From: Rhodopirellula sp.
GTDB taxonomy: Bacteria; Planctomycetota; Planctomycetia; Planctomycetales; Planctomycetaceae
Direction: 5' to 3'
DNA length: 41,241 nucleotides
NCBI GenBank assembly: GCA_013203845.1
Contig: JABMPE010000133.1
Coordinates: 1-41,241 of the forward strand
Under the pieces are notes generated by a model. That model had not been told where the DNA came from. It made no database searches and saw only the letters and a program-made list of their open reading frames with translations. The position numbers were made by a program, and so were the translations under genes. Shown one piece after another: positions 25,744 to 34,745 of the stretch. Position 1 is the first letter of the stretch, and the number at the start of each line of letters is the position of its first letter.

Positions 25744-27534
25744 ATGACCAGAGACACTACCATCATTGAATGTGTCGCTGACACGTCGGTTGCGAAATTC
25801 GTCGACGTCGCCAGCGCCAGCGCGGCGTCTCCGCCATTCGACTGTGCGCCCAGCAAACCTTCCAGCGGTCCCACGCTGCTGGAACGCCTGCTGGCTGATC
25901 AGCAGGAACTGACAGCCATTGAGCAGTTCTCGCAGTGCTACAACGAGCAATCCTCGCCCGCTCAGTCGAGGTACTATTCGTCGCTGATTCCTGCGACGGC
26001 TCCCGGTCCCGGTCAGCAATACGCGTTTGATGTCGATCTGGATTCCTGCTCCGGTTGCAAGGCGTGTGTGACGGCGTGCCACTCGCTGAACGGTCTCGAC
26101 GAAACGGAAACCTGGCGCGACGTCGGATTGCTCGTTGGGGGCACCAGCACCAACCCGATCATGCAGCATGTGACGACGGCCTGTCACCACTGTCTTGAAC
26201 CGGGTTGTATGACCGCCTGCCCGGTTGATGCCTACGAAAAAGATCCCATCACCGGCATTGTCAAACATCTCGACGATCAATGTTTCGGGTGCCAGTATTG
26301 CACGCTGGCCTGCCCGTACGACGTACCGAAATATCACAAGCAGAAGGGCATCGTCCGCAAGTGTGATATGTGTTCGGACCGGCTCGCGGTGGGAGAGGCT
26401 CCGGCCTGCGTTCAGGCCTGCCCTCATGAAGCAATCGCGATTCGAATCATCAATCGCGAGCAGGTCATCGAAGACTCGGAAGCCGATCGCTTTCTGACGG
26501 CCGCTCCTGAACCGCACATTACCCTCCCGACGACGACGTACCGAACGAAACGTGTCTTTCCGCGAAATCTGTTGCCGGCTGATTATTACTCGATGTCCGC
26601 GCAGCATCCGCACTGGCCTCTGATCATCATGCTGGTGCTCACTCAGCTTTCCGTCGGAGCCTTTATTTCCGGCCTCGTACTTGAGCAGTTCCTTGACAAA
26701 ACGCTGATCGCGGCCATGCGCCCCGTCCATTCAACGAGTGCCCTGATCTTTGGATTACTCGCACTGGCTTCCAGCACGCTGCATCTCGGGCGGCCTCAGT
26801 ATGCCTGGCGAGCCGTCATCGGTCTGCGGCACTCATGGCTCAGTCGTGAGATCGTTGCGTTCGGAGTCTTTGCAATACTGGCGATGCTTGACGCCGCCGG
26901 AAACTGGTTCGGCTCAGACCAGATTATTCAAAGCCAGCTCATCCAGTCCTGGCTGGGCTGGGGCGTCGCTGTTTCAGGACTGGTTGGAGTTTTCTGTTCG
27001 GTCATGATTTACGCGTTCACCCGCCGGGAATTCTGGAGCTTCACTCAGTCTTCCATTCGGTTCGGGCTGACAACCTGCCTGCTGGGTGTCGCGGCTGTGT
27101 GGCTGACACTGTTGATTGTGTCGACATTCGGAGACAGCGTCGCGTCGGCAAACGTTTCCGGAATCATTGCTGCCTATGGCCGAAACATCTGCCAGTTACT
27201 ACTGCTGTTTACGGGGTTGAAACTGCTCTTCGAGGCCAACCTGCTGCGGCCGTTGATGAGTCGCCAGATATCGTCCATGAAGCGATCGGCCCTGCTGATG
27301 ACCGGTTCGCTGGCCAGCGTGACAATCGCAAGATTTGCCTGCGGAGTACTTGGAGGTCTCGCTATGCCGGCTTTGCTGCTTCGAGCAACTTCTGAGTCTC
27401 CGCAGGATCCCGTCTTCCTGGTCATCGTGACGAGTATGCTGTTCGCCGCGTGTCTGGCGGGCGAACTGCTGGAACGTTACCTCTTCTTCGCTGCCGTTGC
27501 TTCGCCGCGCATGCCCGGTTCACTCAGGAGTTGA
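25744..27534 (+). CDS. DmsB-DmsC-like fusion: four [4Fe-4S] ferredoxin domain plus membrane anchor
   Basis: A 596-residue fusion. The first part (about residues 95-260) is a DmsB/NrfC-type ferredoxin with all sixteen cluster cysteines: CSGCKACVTAC, CHHCLEPGCMTAC, CFGCQYCTLAC and CDMC...CVQAC, enough for four [4Fe-4S] clusters. The second part (about 295-596) has eight hydrophobic helices, among them WPLIIMLVLTQLSVGAFI, STSALIFGLLALASSTLHLG and VSGLVGVFCSVMIYAF, as in DmsC quinol-oxidising anchors. It is expected to pass electrons from membrane quinol to the molybdenum enzyme encoded 6 bases downstream. The first 90 residues are a low-complexity extension of unknown role. DMSO reductase, polysulfide reductase or another complex iron-sulfur molybdoenzyme would be alternatives, but the nirBD and narK neighbours favour nitrate. 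Confidence 0.88.
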   Translation: MTRDTTIIECVADTSVAKFVDVASASAASPPFDCAPSKPSSGPTLLERLLADQQELTAIEQFSQCYNEQSSPAQSRYYSSLIPATAPGPGQQYAFDVDLDSCSGCKACVTACHSLNGLDETETWRDVGLLVGGTSTNPIMQHVTTACHHCLEPGCMTACPVDAYEKDPITGIVKHLDDQCFGCQYCTLACPYDVPKYHKQKGIVRKCDMCSDRLAVGEAPACVQACPHEAIAIRIINREQVIEDSEADRFLTAAPEPHITLPTTTYRTKRVFPRNLLPADYYSMSAQHPHWPLIIMLVLTQLSVGAFISGLVLEQFLDKTLIAAMRPVHSTSALIFGLLALASSTLHLGRPQYAWRAVIGLRHSWLSREIVAFGVFAILAMLDAAGNWFGSDQIIQSQLIQSWLGWGVAVSGLVGVFCSVMIYAFTRREFWSFTQSSIRFGLTTCLLGVAAVWLTLLIVSTFGDSVASANVSGIIAAYGRNICQLLLLFTGLKLLFEANLLRPLMSRQISSMKRSALLMTGSLASVTIARFACGVLGGLAMPALLLRATSESPQDPVFLVIVTSMLFAACLAGELLERYLFFAAVASPRMPGSLRS

Positions 27535-27540
27535 TTCGTC

Positions 27541-29847
27541 ATGTCGACTGAACTTGTTGAAGACGTTGACTCATCCGAATCGGGCGAGTTCGAACTGCCT
27601 GTCGTTCAGGAATCGCGACTGCCAGCGTTCATGCACCAGCGTGACGGGCAACTCACTCGCGAATTACTGCTGGAACCTGGTGGCTTCGGTCTTGGCAAAG
27701 TTCCGGCGAAGTCAAAACCCGACGCCACGACAACGATGACGTGCGGGTTCTGCTCAACCGGCTGCGGACTCAACATTCATTTGAAAGACGGCGAAGCGGT
27801 CAGTCTCACGCCGGCAACCGAGTATCCAGTCAACCTGGGTATGGCGTGCCCGAAAGGCTGGGAAGCGCTCACCGTGCTGGACTCTCCCGATCGAGCGACG
27901 CGACCGTTGCTGAAGGACGCGTCAGGAAAACTCGTCCCAACTGACTGGAACACGGCCCTCACAACATTCACGGAACGCTTCAAAGAAATACAGCATCGTC
28001 ATGGGACGGAGTCCGTGGCGTTTCTCAGCACCGGGCAGATCCCCACGGAAGAAATGGCTCTGCTCGGTGCTCTCACTAAATTCGGCATGGGCATTCTGCA
28101 CGGCGACGGCAACACTCGGCAGTGCATGGCTACGTCGGTCGTCGCGTACAAGCAGTCGTTCGGCTTCGACGCGCCGCCTTATACTTATCAGGATTTCGAA
28201 GAGTCCGACGTGATCGTGCTGGTGGGCAGCAACCTGTGTATCGCTCATCCGATCATGTGGGAACGCGTCATACGAAATCCACACAAACCCGAGATCGTCG
28301 TCGTCGATCCTCTCATGACCGAAACCGCCATGCAGGCGACGCAGCATCTGGCACTGGCTGCAAAGTCAGATCAGTCATTGCTGTATGGCATCGCAAAGAT
28401 CCTGATCGACAACGACTGGATCGACGAGTCATTCATCGAGCAAAGTACCAGCGGATTTTCCGAGTTCGCGGAATACGTTCAGCAGTTCACTCCTGATCGA
28501 GTAGCCAAAGAGACCGGCCTCGCACCCGAACAGATTCAGCATCTGGCCGAAACCATTCATGCAGGCATACGGGTTTCCTTCTGGTGGACGATGGGCGTCA
28601 ACCAGAGTTACCAGGGAGTGCGCACGGCTCAGGCCATCATTAACCTCGCCCTGATGACCGGAAACATCGGTCGACCGGGAACGGGAGCAAACTCAATCAC
28701 CGGCCAGTGCAACGCGATGGGATCTCGACTTTTCAGCAACACAACCAACCTGCTGGGCGGGCACGATTTCGCCAACAACGAACACCGCGCGAAAGTCGCA
28801 GACATCCTGGAGATCGACTCCGAGCAAATTCCACGCGAGTCGTCGTGGGCCTATCACGAAATCATTGAAGGCATCCTGCGAGGAAAGATCAAAGGTCTAT
28901 GGGTCATCTGCACGAACCCGGCGCACTCGTGGATCAACCAGACTCAGTGTCGAGACATCCTCGATAGACTGGACTTTCTTGTCGTGCAGGACATGTACCA
29001 CACCACCGAGACGGCACAAATGGCGGACCTCATCCTTCCGGCGGCAGGGTGGGGCGAGAAGGAAGGGACCTTCATCAACTCAGAACGCCGTTTCGGTGTG
29101 TTGAAGAAAGTTCGCAAAGCACCCGGCGAGGCACTCTCCGACTTTTCGATCTTCCGACTGGTTGCGGAATACTGGGGTGTCGGAAAGATGTTCGAAAAGT
29201 GGAGTTCACCCGAGGCGGTCTTCCAGATTCTCAAGCAACTCTCCGCAGGCCAGCCATGCGATATCACGGGCGTCGAGGATTATCGAATGCTCGACGAACT
29301 GGGCGGAGTCCAATGGCCATTTGTCAAGACTGTAGGGCCGGTTCTCACCGGCCATTCTTCCGATACACGGCCGGTAGGAACCGGCCCTACTTCCAACGAG
29401 CGTCGCCTGTTCGAAGACAGTCGTTTCTACCACATTGATGGCAAGGCGAAGTTTCTGTTCGAAGATCCGCGGCCGATGCCCGAGCCACCGTCGTCGCAGT
29501 TTCCGCTGATTCTGTTGACCGGGCGAGGAACGGCATCGCAGTGGCACACTCAGACGCGAACTTCCAAGTCAGCAGTACTGAGAAAGCTCTACCCGACGAA
29601 ACTGTATGTTGAAATCAATCCAACCGACGCCCGCAAACGCGGCATTACACCTCAGGACACGGTGATTGTGATGACTCAACGAGGGCGACTTCGAGCCAGT
29701 GCTTTCGTTACTCCCAACGTGCAACCGGGCCACCTGTTTCTGCCGATGCATTACGAAGAAGTCAACCAGTTAACCGACGCCGTCTTCGACCCATACTCAA
29801 AACAGCCCTCGTACAAAGCCTGCGCCGCACAGGTGATGCGTATGTAG
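27541..29847 (+). CDS. nasC: Assimilatory nitrate reductase catalytic subunit (molybdopterin, NasC/NarB/NapA-like)
   Basis: A 768-residue bis-MGD molybdoenzyme that would reduce nitrate to nitrite. A [4Fe-4S] box [10 protein letters not shown]...GMACPKG lies at about residues 64-104. The Mo-ligand segment [18 protein letters not shown] near 188-205 supplies a Cys ligand, as in NasA, NarB and NapA. Further family blocks are [39 protein letters not shown] and ILTGRG-like [12 protein letters not shown] near the C-terminal half. No Tat signal is present, so the enzyme is cytoplasmic. No C-terminal [2Fe-2S] or FAD domain is fused. The gene begins 6 bases after the anchor fusion, with AGGAG upstream. 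It carries an in-frame palindromic insert at 29332-29390. Formate dehydrogenase-like function is a less likely alternative. Confidence 0.9.
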   Translation: MSTELVEDVDSSESGEFELPVVQESRLPAFMHQRDGQLTRELLLEPGGFGLGKVPAKSKPDATTTMTCGFCSTGCGLNIHLKDGEAVSLTPATEYPVNLGMACPKGWEALTVLDSPDRATRPLLKDASGKLVPTDWNTALTTFTERFKEIQHRHGTESVAFLSTGQIPTEEMALLGALTKFGMGILHGDGNTRQCMATSVVAYKQSFGFDAPPYTYQDFEESDVIVLVGSNLCIAHPIMWERVIRNPHKPEIVVVDPLMTETAMQATQHLALAAKSDQSLLYGIAKILIDNDWIDESFIEQSTSGFSEFAEYVQQFTPDRVAKETGLAPEQIQHLAETIHAGIRVSFWWTMGVNQSYQGVRTAQAIINLALMTGNIGRPGTGANSITGQCNAMGSRLFSNTTNLLGGHDFANNEHRAKVADILEIDSEQIPRESSWAYHEIIEGILRGKIKGLWVICTNPAHSWINQTQCRDILDRLDFLVVQDMYHTTETAQMADLILPAAGWGEKEGTFINSERRFGVLKKVRKAPGEALSDFSIFRLVAEYWGVGKMFEKWSSPEAVFQILKQLSAGQPCDITGVEDYRMLDELGGVQWPFVKTVGPVLTGHSSDTRPVGTGPTSNERRLFEDSRFYHIDGKAKFLFEDPRPMPEPPSSQFPLILLTGRGTASQWHTQTRTSKSAVLRKLYPTKLYVEINPTDARKRGITPQDTVIVMTQRGRLRASAFVTPNVQPGHLFLPMHYEEVNQLTDAVFDPYSKQPSYKACAAQVMRM
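29332..29390. repeat. In-frame palindromic element inside the nitrate reductase gene
   Basis: Arms of 22 bases at 29332-29353 and 29369-29390 are complementary except for two neighbouring positions, around a 15-base loop. The arms begin GTAGGGCCGGTTC. In the protein they encode about residues 598-617 ([19 protein letters not shown]), a Gly/Pro/Thr-rich stretch that looks like a surface loop. Related arms occur between narK and nirBD (22501-22545). Confidence 0.85.
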
Positions 29848-30188
29848 CTGCTGGTGATTGAGAATCAGTCCCGAAAAAATTCCTGATATTCCAATCACGT
29901 CATTCCCGCGTAGAGTCCCCGCTCAGCGTTTGCGAAAATCGCGATCGCGGCTGTGAGTCTGCCTGCACGGTGTGAGATCGCGTGAGTGCAGAATCGGCGT
30001 TCTCGACATAGGCATCAGAAACCTTACACCGCTGAAGCAGTTTCTGCCTGGAAATCTGGAATCTGCCGCATGGGCACGCAGGGTGGCATTGAATGGAATG
30101 CTTGGTTTGACGTGGTGTCTTTAAAACACCGCATTCGCCAGGCACATCAGGACGTGGACCGACACTCCTTCGTGCATGGAACTCTTCG
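29848..30188. other. Spacer between nitrate cluster and aminopropyltransferase-like gene
   Basis: About 340 bases with no recognisable gene or repeat. Small open frames are present on both strands but have no protein character. No strong terminator was found directly after the nitrate reductase stop. Confidence 0.4.
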
Positions 30189-32285
30189 ATGACGACTGAT
30201 TCTCCGCGCATCTCACGTACGCTAATGCTGCTGTTCGCCACGACGATTTTCACCAGCGCGTTTCTGCTGTTTCAGGTACAACCGCTGATCAGCAAATTCA
30301 TTCTGCCCTGGTTCGGCGGCAGCCCGGCGGTGTGGAGCACCTGCATGCTCTTCTTTCAGGTCACGTTGTTTGCCGGCTACGTCTACGCGCATCTGACGAC
30401 GCAGCATCTGTCACCACGCTGGCAGGCGGGTTTGCATATTGCTTTGTTAGTGATCGCAACAATGATTCTGCCGATCACGCCGGACGATTCCTGGAAACCC
30501 GATGGATCCTCCTCACCAGCATTCCGGATTGTCGCTCTGCTGACGATGTGCGTTGGTCTTCCATACTTCATTCTGTCGTCGACCGGCCCGTTGCTGCAGC
30601 GGTGGTTCAGTCTGCAGGCTCCAGGCGTCTCGCCGTACCGACTGTACGCTTTGTCCAATGTTGGTTCACTACTGGCTTTGATCTCGTTTCCGTTCGTGTT
30701 TGAACCGGTTCTGGCATCGCACGCGCAGGCCAGTATCTGGTCGTGGGGCTTTCGAGCGTTTGCTGTTTTCTGTGCGGCGTGCGCCTGCCGGCTGTTTCGC
30801 ATGAAGAATCTGGACGCGCTGCTGGAAGCCGAAACCCGAGCCGAAAACGCTTTGGCCGTTGAAGACTCTGCCGCTCCGACCTGGGCCGATCGAGCCACCT
30901 GGTTCGGCCTGGCGATGGTCGCTTCGGTCATGCTGCTGGCGACGACGAATCAGGTCTGCATGGACGTGGCCACGGTCCCGTTTCTGTGGATCCTTCCGCT
31001 GACGCTTTACCTGATGTCGTTCATCCTGTGCTTCGACGCTGACCGCTGGTATTCGCGAAAGTGGTACATGACGCTGCTGGGCGTCACGTTTCTAGGCGTG
31101 CTTAAAACACTGCTTTCTGGCACAGAAGTTTCGATTGTGCTGCAGGTGTCGGTGTACTTGTCCGCAATGTTCTGCTGCTGCATGGTTTGTCATGGAGAAC
31201 TGGCTCAGCAGAAGCCCGGCACTCGTCATCTCACACAGTTCTTTCTGCTGATGTCGGCGGGCGGCGCGGGCGGCGGATTGTTTGTTGGCCTGATCGCTCC
31301 CCACGCTTTTCCGGCCTACTGGGAACTGCATATCGGAATCGTGGCCTGCCTGCTGATCACGCTGCTGGTGCTGTTCCGCGACCGAACCAGCTACCTCTAT
31401 AAGGGCCAGCCGCGTCCAGCGTGGATGATGATCGGCCTGTGGGTCAGTCTGGTCGCCTGGTCGCTGCAATGTCACGCCCGAGACGGAGTCGCGGCGGCGA
31501 TCGAAGTCTCCAGAAACTTCTACGGTGTCCTGCAGGTTCGAGACCAGACCGATGATGGTGACGCAGCTAAACATCGACGGGGAATGTTTCACGGCAGCAT
31601 CCTGCACGGGACTCAGTTCCTGGCCGACGACAAGCGGGATCTGCCGACGACTTACTATGGAAAGAAATCGGGCGTCGGGCTGGTCATGCAGCATCACCGG
31701 GCCGGGCAGAAACGTCGCATCGGTGTGGTCGGGCTGGGTGTGGGAACACTCGCCGCGTACGGACAGAAGCAGGACACGTTGCGGTTCTACGAAATCAATT
31801 CCGAGGTCATTCGACTGGCCGATCGATACTTCACCTTTCTGAAGAACTCGCCCGGTCAAACAGAAATGGTCCTCGGCGACGCACGATTGTCGCTGGAGCA
31901 CGAAGCTCCGCAGAACTACGACATCCTGGTACTCGATGCGTTCTCGGGAGATGCCATTCCGACTCACCTGCTGACTCGGGAAGCCGCTGAGCTCTACCAA
32001 CGAAACCTGAGCGACGACGGCATCCTGTGTATTCACATTTCGAATCTGCACTTCGATCTGCGTCCGGTCGTATTGGGACTCGCCAACGAACTCGAGCTGC
32101 ATTCCGTCTGCGTCAGGTCGATGCCCAACGAGACCGACGGAACAAACCTCTGTGACTGGACGTTGCTCTCGCGGAAACCAATTCCCGAAACGATTCTGTC
32201 GCAAGCCGAAGTGATGAATGAACTCGGTGAATCAGAACTGCTCTGGACAGACGAGTGGAGCAACCTGCTTTCGGTACTCAGGTAA
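30189..32285 (+). CDS. Membrane-anchored spermidine synthase-like protein (fused transporter-like + methyltransferase-fold domain)
   Basis: A 698-residue protein. About residues 1-430 contain a dozen or so hydrophobic helices (for example LMLLFATTIFTSAFLLFQ, then VQPLISKFILPWFGGSPAVW). About residues 480-690 form a spermidine-synthase-type Rossmann domain: IGVVGLGVGTLAAYG is the nucleotide-binding loop, LRFYEINSEVIRLA the acidic strand end, and YDILVLDAFSGDAIPTHLL the catalytic-Asp region. Such fused MFS/spermidine synthase-like proteins are widespread in bacteria; whether they make polyamines is not established. No speD gene (decarboxylase) is in the window. A strong terminator follows at 32409-32450. 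Confidence 0.85.
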   Translation: MTTDSPRISRTLMLLFATTIFTSAFLLFQVQPLISKFILPWFGGSPAVWSTCMLFFQVTLFAGYVYAHLTTQHLSPRWQAGLHIALLVIATMILPITPDDSWKPDGSSSPAFRIVALLTMCVGLPYFILSSTGPLLQRWFSLQAPGVSPYRLYALSNVGSLLALISFPFVFEPVLASHAQASIWSWGFRAFAVFCAACACRLFRMKNLDALLEAETRAENALAVEDSAAPTWADRATWFGLAMVASVMLLATTNQVCMDVATVPFLWILPLTLYLMSFILCFDADRWYSRKWYMTLLGVTFLGVLKTLLSGTEVSIVLQVSVYLSAMFCCCMVCHGELAQQKPGTRHLTQFFLLMSAGGAGGGLFVGLIAPHAFPAYWELHIGIVACLLITLLVLFRDRTSYLYKGQPRPAWMMIGLWVSLVAWSLQCHARDGVAAAIEVSRNFYGVLQVRDQTDDGDAAKHRRGMFHGSILHGTQFLADDKRDLPTTYYGKKSGVGLVMQHHRAGQKRRIGVVGLGVGTLAAYGQKQDTLRFYEINSEVIRLADRYFTFLKNSPGQTEMVLGDARLSLEHEAPQNYDILVLDAFSGDAIPTHLLTREAAELYQRNLSDDGILCIHISNLHFDLRPVVLGLANELELHSVCVRSMPNETDGTNLCDWTLLSRKPIPETILSQAEVMNELGESELLWTDEWSNLLSVLR

Positions 32286-32408
32286 TTGAAAACGCTGACT
32301 GCGCCTTCCCATCTGACAGTTAGAATCAATTGACACACTGATGGCCGAGAAGTAGCGTGACCGTCGCTTGCTGGCTGATGAACGGCCAGACAATCCACAG
32401 GCTGTGAC

Positions 32409-32450
32409 AGCCCCCTCCGCGCGTTGCGACGCGCAGTCGGGGCTTTTTTT
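32409..32450 (+). terminator. Rho-independent terminator
   Basis: AGCCCC at 32409-32414 pairs with GGGGCT at 32439-32444, around an inner GCGCG/CGCGC stem, and a run of seven T follows (32444-32450). It ends the spermidine-synthase-like transcript about 120 bases after its stop. Confidence 0.88.
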
Positions 32451-32584
32451 GTCGCGACTTTCGGCGTTCACATCCGAAAAACCACTGGTGCTGACAGCCT
32501 GTCGAAAACTGACTTCAGTGTTACTGCGATTCTCGTTGGTCGAGAGTCGTGATCAGTTTTGTCTCGTGTCGGAGGGTGTCGCTC

Positions 32585-33022
32585 ATGAAAAAGAAGTTTG
32601 CGCTGTCGGGTTTCGTCGTTCTTGCTGCCACGCTGATGTACTTCGGACAGGCGCTGGAGACAGTGTCGGCTCAAAAGACCCAAGGGAAAACCCGCCCTGC
32701 GGCCACAAAGTACCTGATGCGAGGAATCGTCCAGCCAAACTGCGCCGGAGTCGGAAAGTTGCTCAAGGCGGGACCGGCGAACGAGAAGGAATGGGACACA
32801 GGCGCCTGCCACGCATCCTGTCTGAGCGAAATGAGTTTCGCTCTGATGGACGACGGTCGATGTCCGGATGGTGTGTGGGCCAGCGCTGCGAAAACGACGT
32901 TACGGGAATGCAGCGATGCTCTGCTGGCCGCTGCAAAGAAGCAGGACCTTGACGCCGCTAACGCTGCGTTCAAGGAACTGACGACAAGTTGTGCCGCTTG
33001 CCATAAGGCTCATAAGTCATAA
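32585..33022 (+). CDS. Cytochrome c'-like secreted heme protein
   Basis: A 145-residue protein with a signal peptide (MKKKFALSGFVVLAATLMYF, cleavage near SAQ at about residue 30) and one heme-binding motif CAACH close to the C-terminus (about residues 137-141, followed by KAHKS). A C-terminal CxxCH in a helical protein of about 115 residues is the layout of cytochrome c' and related four-helix cytochromes. Several additional cysteines occur (NCAG, ACHASC, RCPDG, ECSD), which is unusual and may form disulfides. The ligand or electron partner is unknown. The ATG at 32585 gives a clean signal peptide; the frame is open upstream to 32549. Confidence 0.8.
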   Translation: MKKKFALSGFVVLAATLMYFGQALETVSAQKTQGKTRPAATKYLMRGIVQPNCAGVGKLLKAGPANEKEWDTGACHASCLSEMSFALMDDGRCPDGVWASAAKTTLRECSDALLAAAKKQDLDAANAAFKELTTSCAACHKAHKS

Positions 33023-33142
33023 GTGGAGACGAAATGACTTTGAGGTGACGAACGCAGCTCGGACAGTCACCATGCGTCTGTTTCGAAGCGTCTGCAACGG
33101 ACACTCGAACCGATTTCTGCTTCCTTCGCCGAGAACTGAACG

Positions 33143-33541
33143 ATGTCCGAGCCATTACCGATTGAGTTTATTCACCACGTGTCCCGCGTCACTCGAGATC
33201 TCGACAAGAGCATCGACTTCTATTGTGACGTGCTGGGATTTCAGTCGATCCCTCGACCAGGCTTCACATTTCGTGGAGCCTGGTTGTTTAACTACGGCCT
33301 GCAGATTCATCTGATTGAATCGGCCGATCAGGAACCACCTCGCACAGAAATCAAAGCGCGAGTCGATCACATTGCATTCCGGGTCAGCGACATCGACGCG
33401 GTGCAAAAACAACTTGACGAACGAGGCATTGAGTTCGTCTCACGCCACGTGCCAGACACTGGAGTCACACAGGTGTTCTTCCTCGACCCAGACGGAAATC
33501 ACATCGAGTGCGGAGAGTACCCGGCCACGGTGACGGGGTAG
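33143..33541 (+). CDS. VOC-superfamily protein, second copy
   Basis: A 132-residue vicinal-oxygen-chelate protein. IEFIHHVSRVTRDLDKSIDF at about residues 7-26, LQIHLIE at about 51-57, DHIAFRVSDID at about 72-82 and FLDPDGNHIECGEY at about 113-126 give the usual four metal-ligand positions. It shares with the protein at 4888-5271 the pattern (I)PRP.F.F.GAW..., so they are paralogues of one subfamily, but they differ elsewhere. The substrate is unknown; glyoxalase I-like isomerase is one option. It follows the cytochrome gene by about 120 bases with no terminator seen between. Confidence 0.85.
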   Translation: MSEPLPIEFIHHVSRVTRDLDKSIDFYCDVLGFQSIPRPGFTFRGAWLFNYGLQIHLIESADQEPPRTEIKARVDHIAFRVSDIDAVQKQLDERGIEFVSRHVPDTGVTQVFFLDPDGNHIECGEYPATVTG

Positions 33542-33659
33542 ACCAACTTCATGGTTTCTGCGCAGGAACTGGAACGCTGAAGGGTCATTGTCTCCCTGGC
33601 GGCCCTCCTGCACGGCACTGAAAACCTATTCCGAAAATTATCTGGCATCTTTCAGACGT

Positions 33660-34505
33660 TTAGTTCCGGGGACTCAGTGGTTGCAAAGTTGCCAGCACAC
33701 CGTCGAGGTACGCTTTGACCTTTGGATCGAGTTTCTCGTAGTGCGTTGCTGATTGTGGCTGACCAAGCGCGTGCCGCATGCAGTTGTGCATGAGATAACG
33801 ACCAACGTCGATTTTCACATGAATCGCGTCGCGGTGCAGATCCGAAACACTTTTGAAGGGAGCCTTGCCAGCTTCAACATCGGCGGCAATTTTTGCCAGC
33901 AGGTCGATCGCGTGAGTCTGCCGGAACTCGCGACCTGGATACTTCTTCCGCAGTCGATCGAGCAGCGCATTAATGTACGCCGGGCTGTGAATCATTTTCT
34001 CAGAGATGTCCGTGCTGGCGTACTCGTCCGCCCGCTTTTCGTGATGAGCCCAGCCGGTGTGGATAACGAACACCGCCTGCGGCTGCATCTCGACCCACTT
34101 CGAAATGACGGCGACGTCTTCATCCAGCGTCGCTCCGTAATGAGACTGCATCGAAATAACGTCGTACTGTTTTTCAGCCAGCGCCTGCGGCCACAACGTT
34201 GACGACTTCACGCAAGGCTCTTTCGGATTCGCATGAATGAACGGCAGACTCTTACCGCAGTCAACATGCCACTGCACATCTCCATCCAGCCAGGCCGGAA
34301 CAGTGTCCCACGTCAGCGAATTTCCGATGAGGTAGTAACTGCGAGTGTCCTTTGTCGACTCCGCTGGCTGCGTCGATTCGGTTGCCTGAGTCGACTCCGC
34401 TGAATCCTTCGTTTCAGTTGCAACGTCGCCGCAGCCAGTGTCATTACTCGGGACTTCAATCCCGGACTGACCGAGGAACGCGAGGATCAGAACAAACTGA
34501 TTCAT
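33660..34505 (-). CDS. SGNH-hydrolase-like secreted protein, hypothetical
   Basis: A 281-residue protein. The N-terminus is short and hydrophobic (MNQFVLILAFLGQSG) and could be a signal peptide, followed by a low-complexity Ser/Thr/Glu segment with repeated ESTQ and ESTK units (about residues 35-53). The core begins YYLIGNSLTWDTVPAW, where GNSLT occupies the position of the GDSL nucleophile block. YDVISMQSHYGATLDEDV and FVIHTGWAHH follow, and DLHRDAIHV near residue 222 resembles the terminal D-x-x-H block. An esterase-like activity on a carbohydrate ester is possible but unproven. It is divergent from the NIPSNAP-like gene. Confidence 0.65.
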   Translation of the reverse strand: MNQFVLILAFLGQSGIEVPSNDTGCGDVATETKDSAESTQATESTQPAESTKDTRSYYLIGNSLTWDTVPAWLDGDVQWHVDCGKSLPFIHANPKEPCVKSSTLWPQALAEKQYDVISMQSHYGATLDEDVAVISKWVEMQPQAVFVIHTGWAHHEKRADEYASTDISEKMIHSPAYINALLDRLRKKYPGREFRQTHAIDLLAKIAADVEAGKAPFKSVSDLHRDAIHVKIDVGRYLMHNCMRHALGQPQSATHYEKLDPKVKAYLDGVLATLQPLSPRN

Positions 34506-34745
34506 GGCATTACCTGTCTCACAGATGAATAACTCACAGTCGGATACAGTGCCGCGAAAGACGTCTGACTGTCAATATTCCCCGCGAAAATCGACCGGCC
34601 CGCTTTCCCCTGCCGACGAATGCTGGAGTGGTCTGCTTTGATCGCGCATTCGTGCCTGGCCGTGATTGTTGCTTTCGCGGCACAAGTCCAACATTCTGTA
34701 CCGCAATCGCTGATCTCATTTCCAACATTCACAGGTTGCAACCCG

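Noticed and set aside
25681..26730. A 349-codon minus-strand frame antisense to the DmsBC-like fusion
   Set aside because: The plus strand encodes sixteen conserved cluster cysteines here, so the antisense frame is a shadow.
31092..32204. A 370-codon minus-strand frame antisense to the spermidine-synthase-like gene
   Set aside because: The product is Gln/Arg/His-rich without domain features, and the plus strand carries a clear Rossmann domain.
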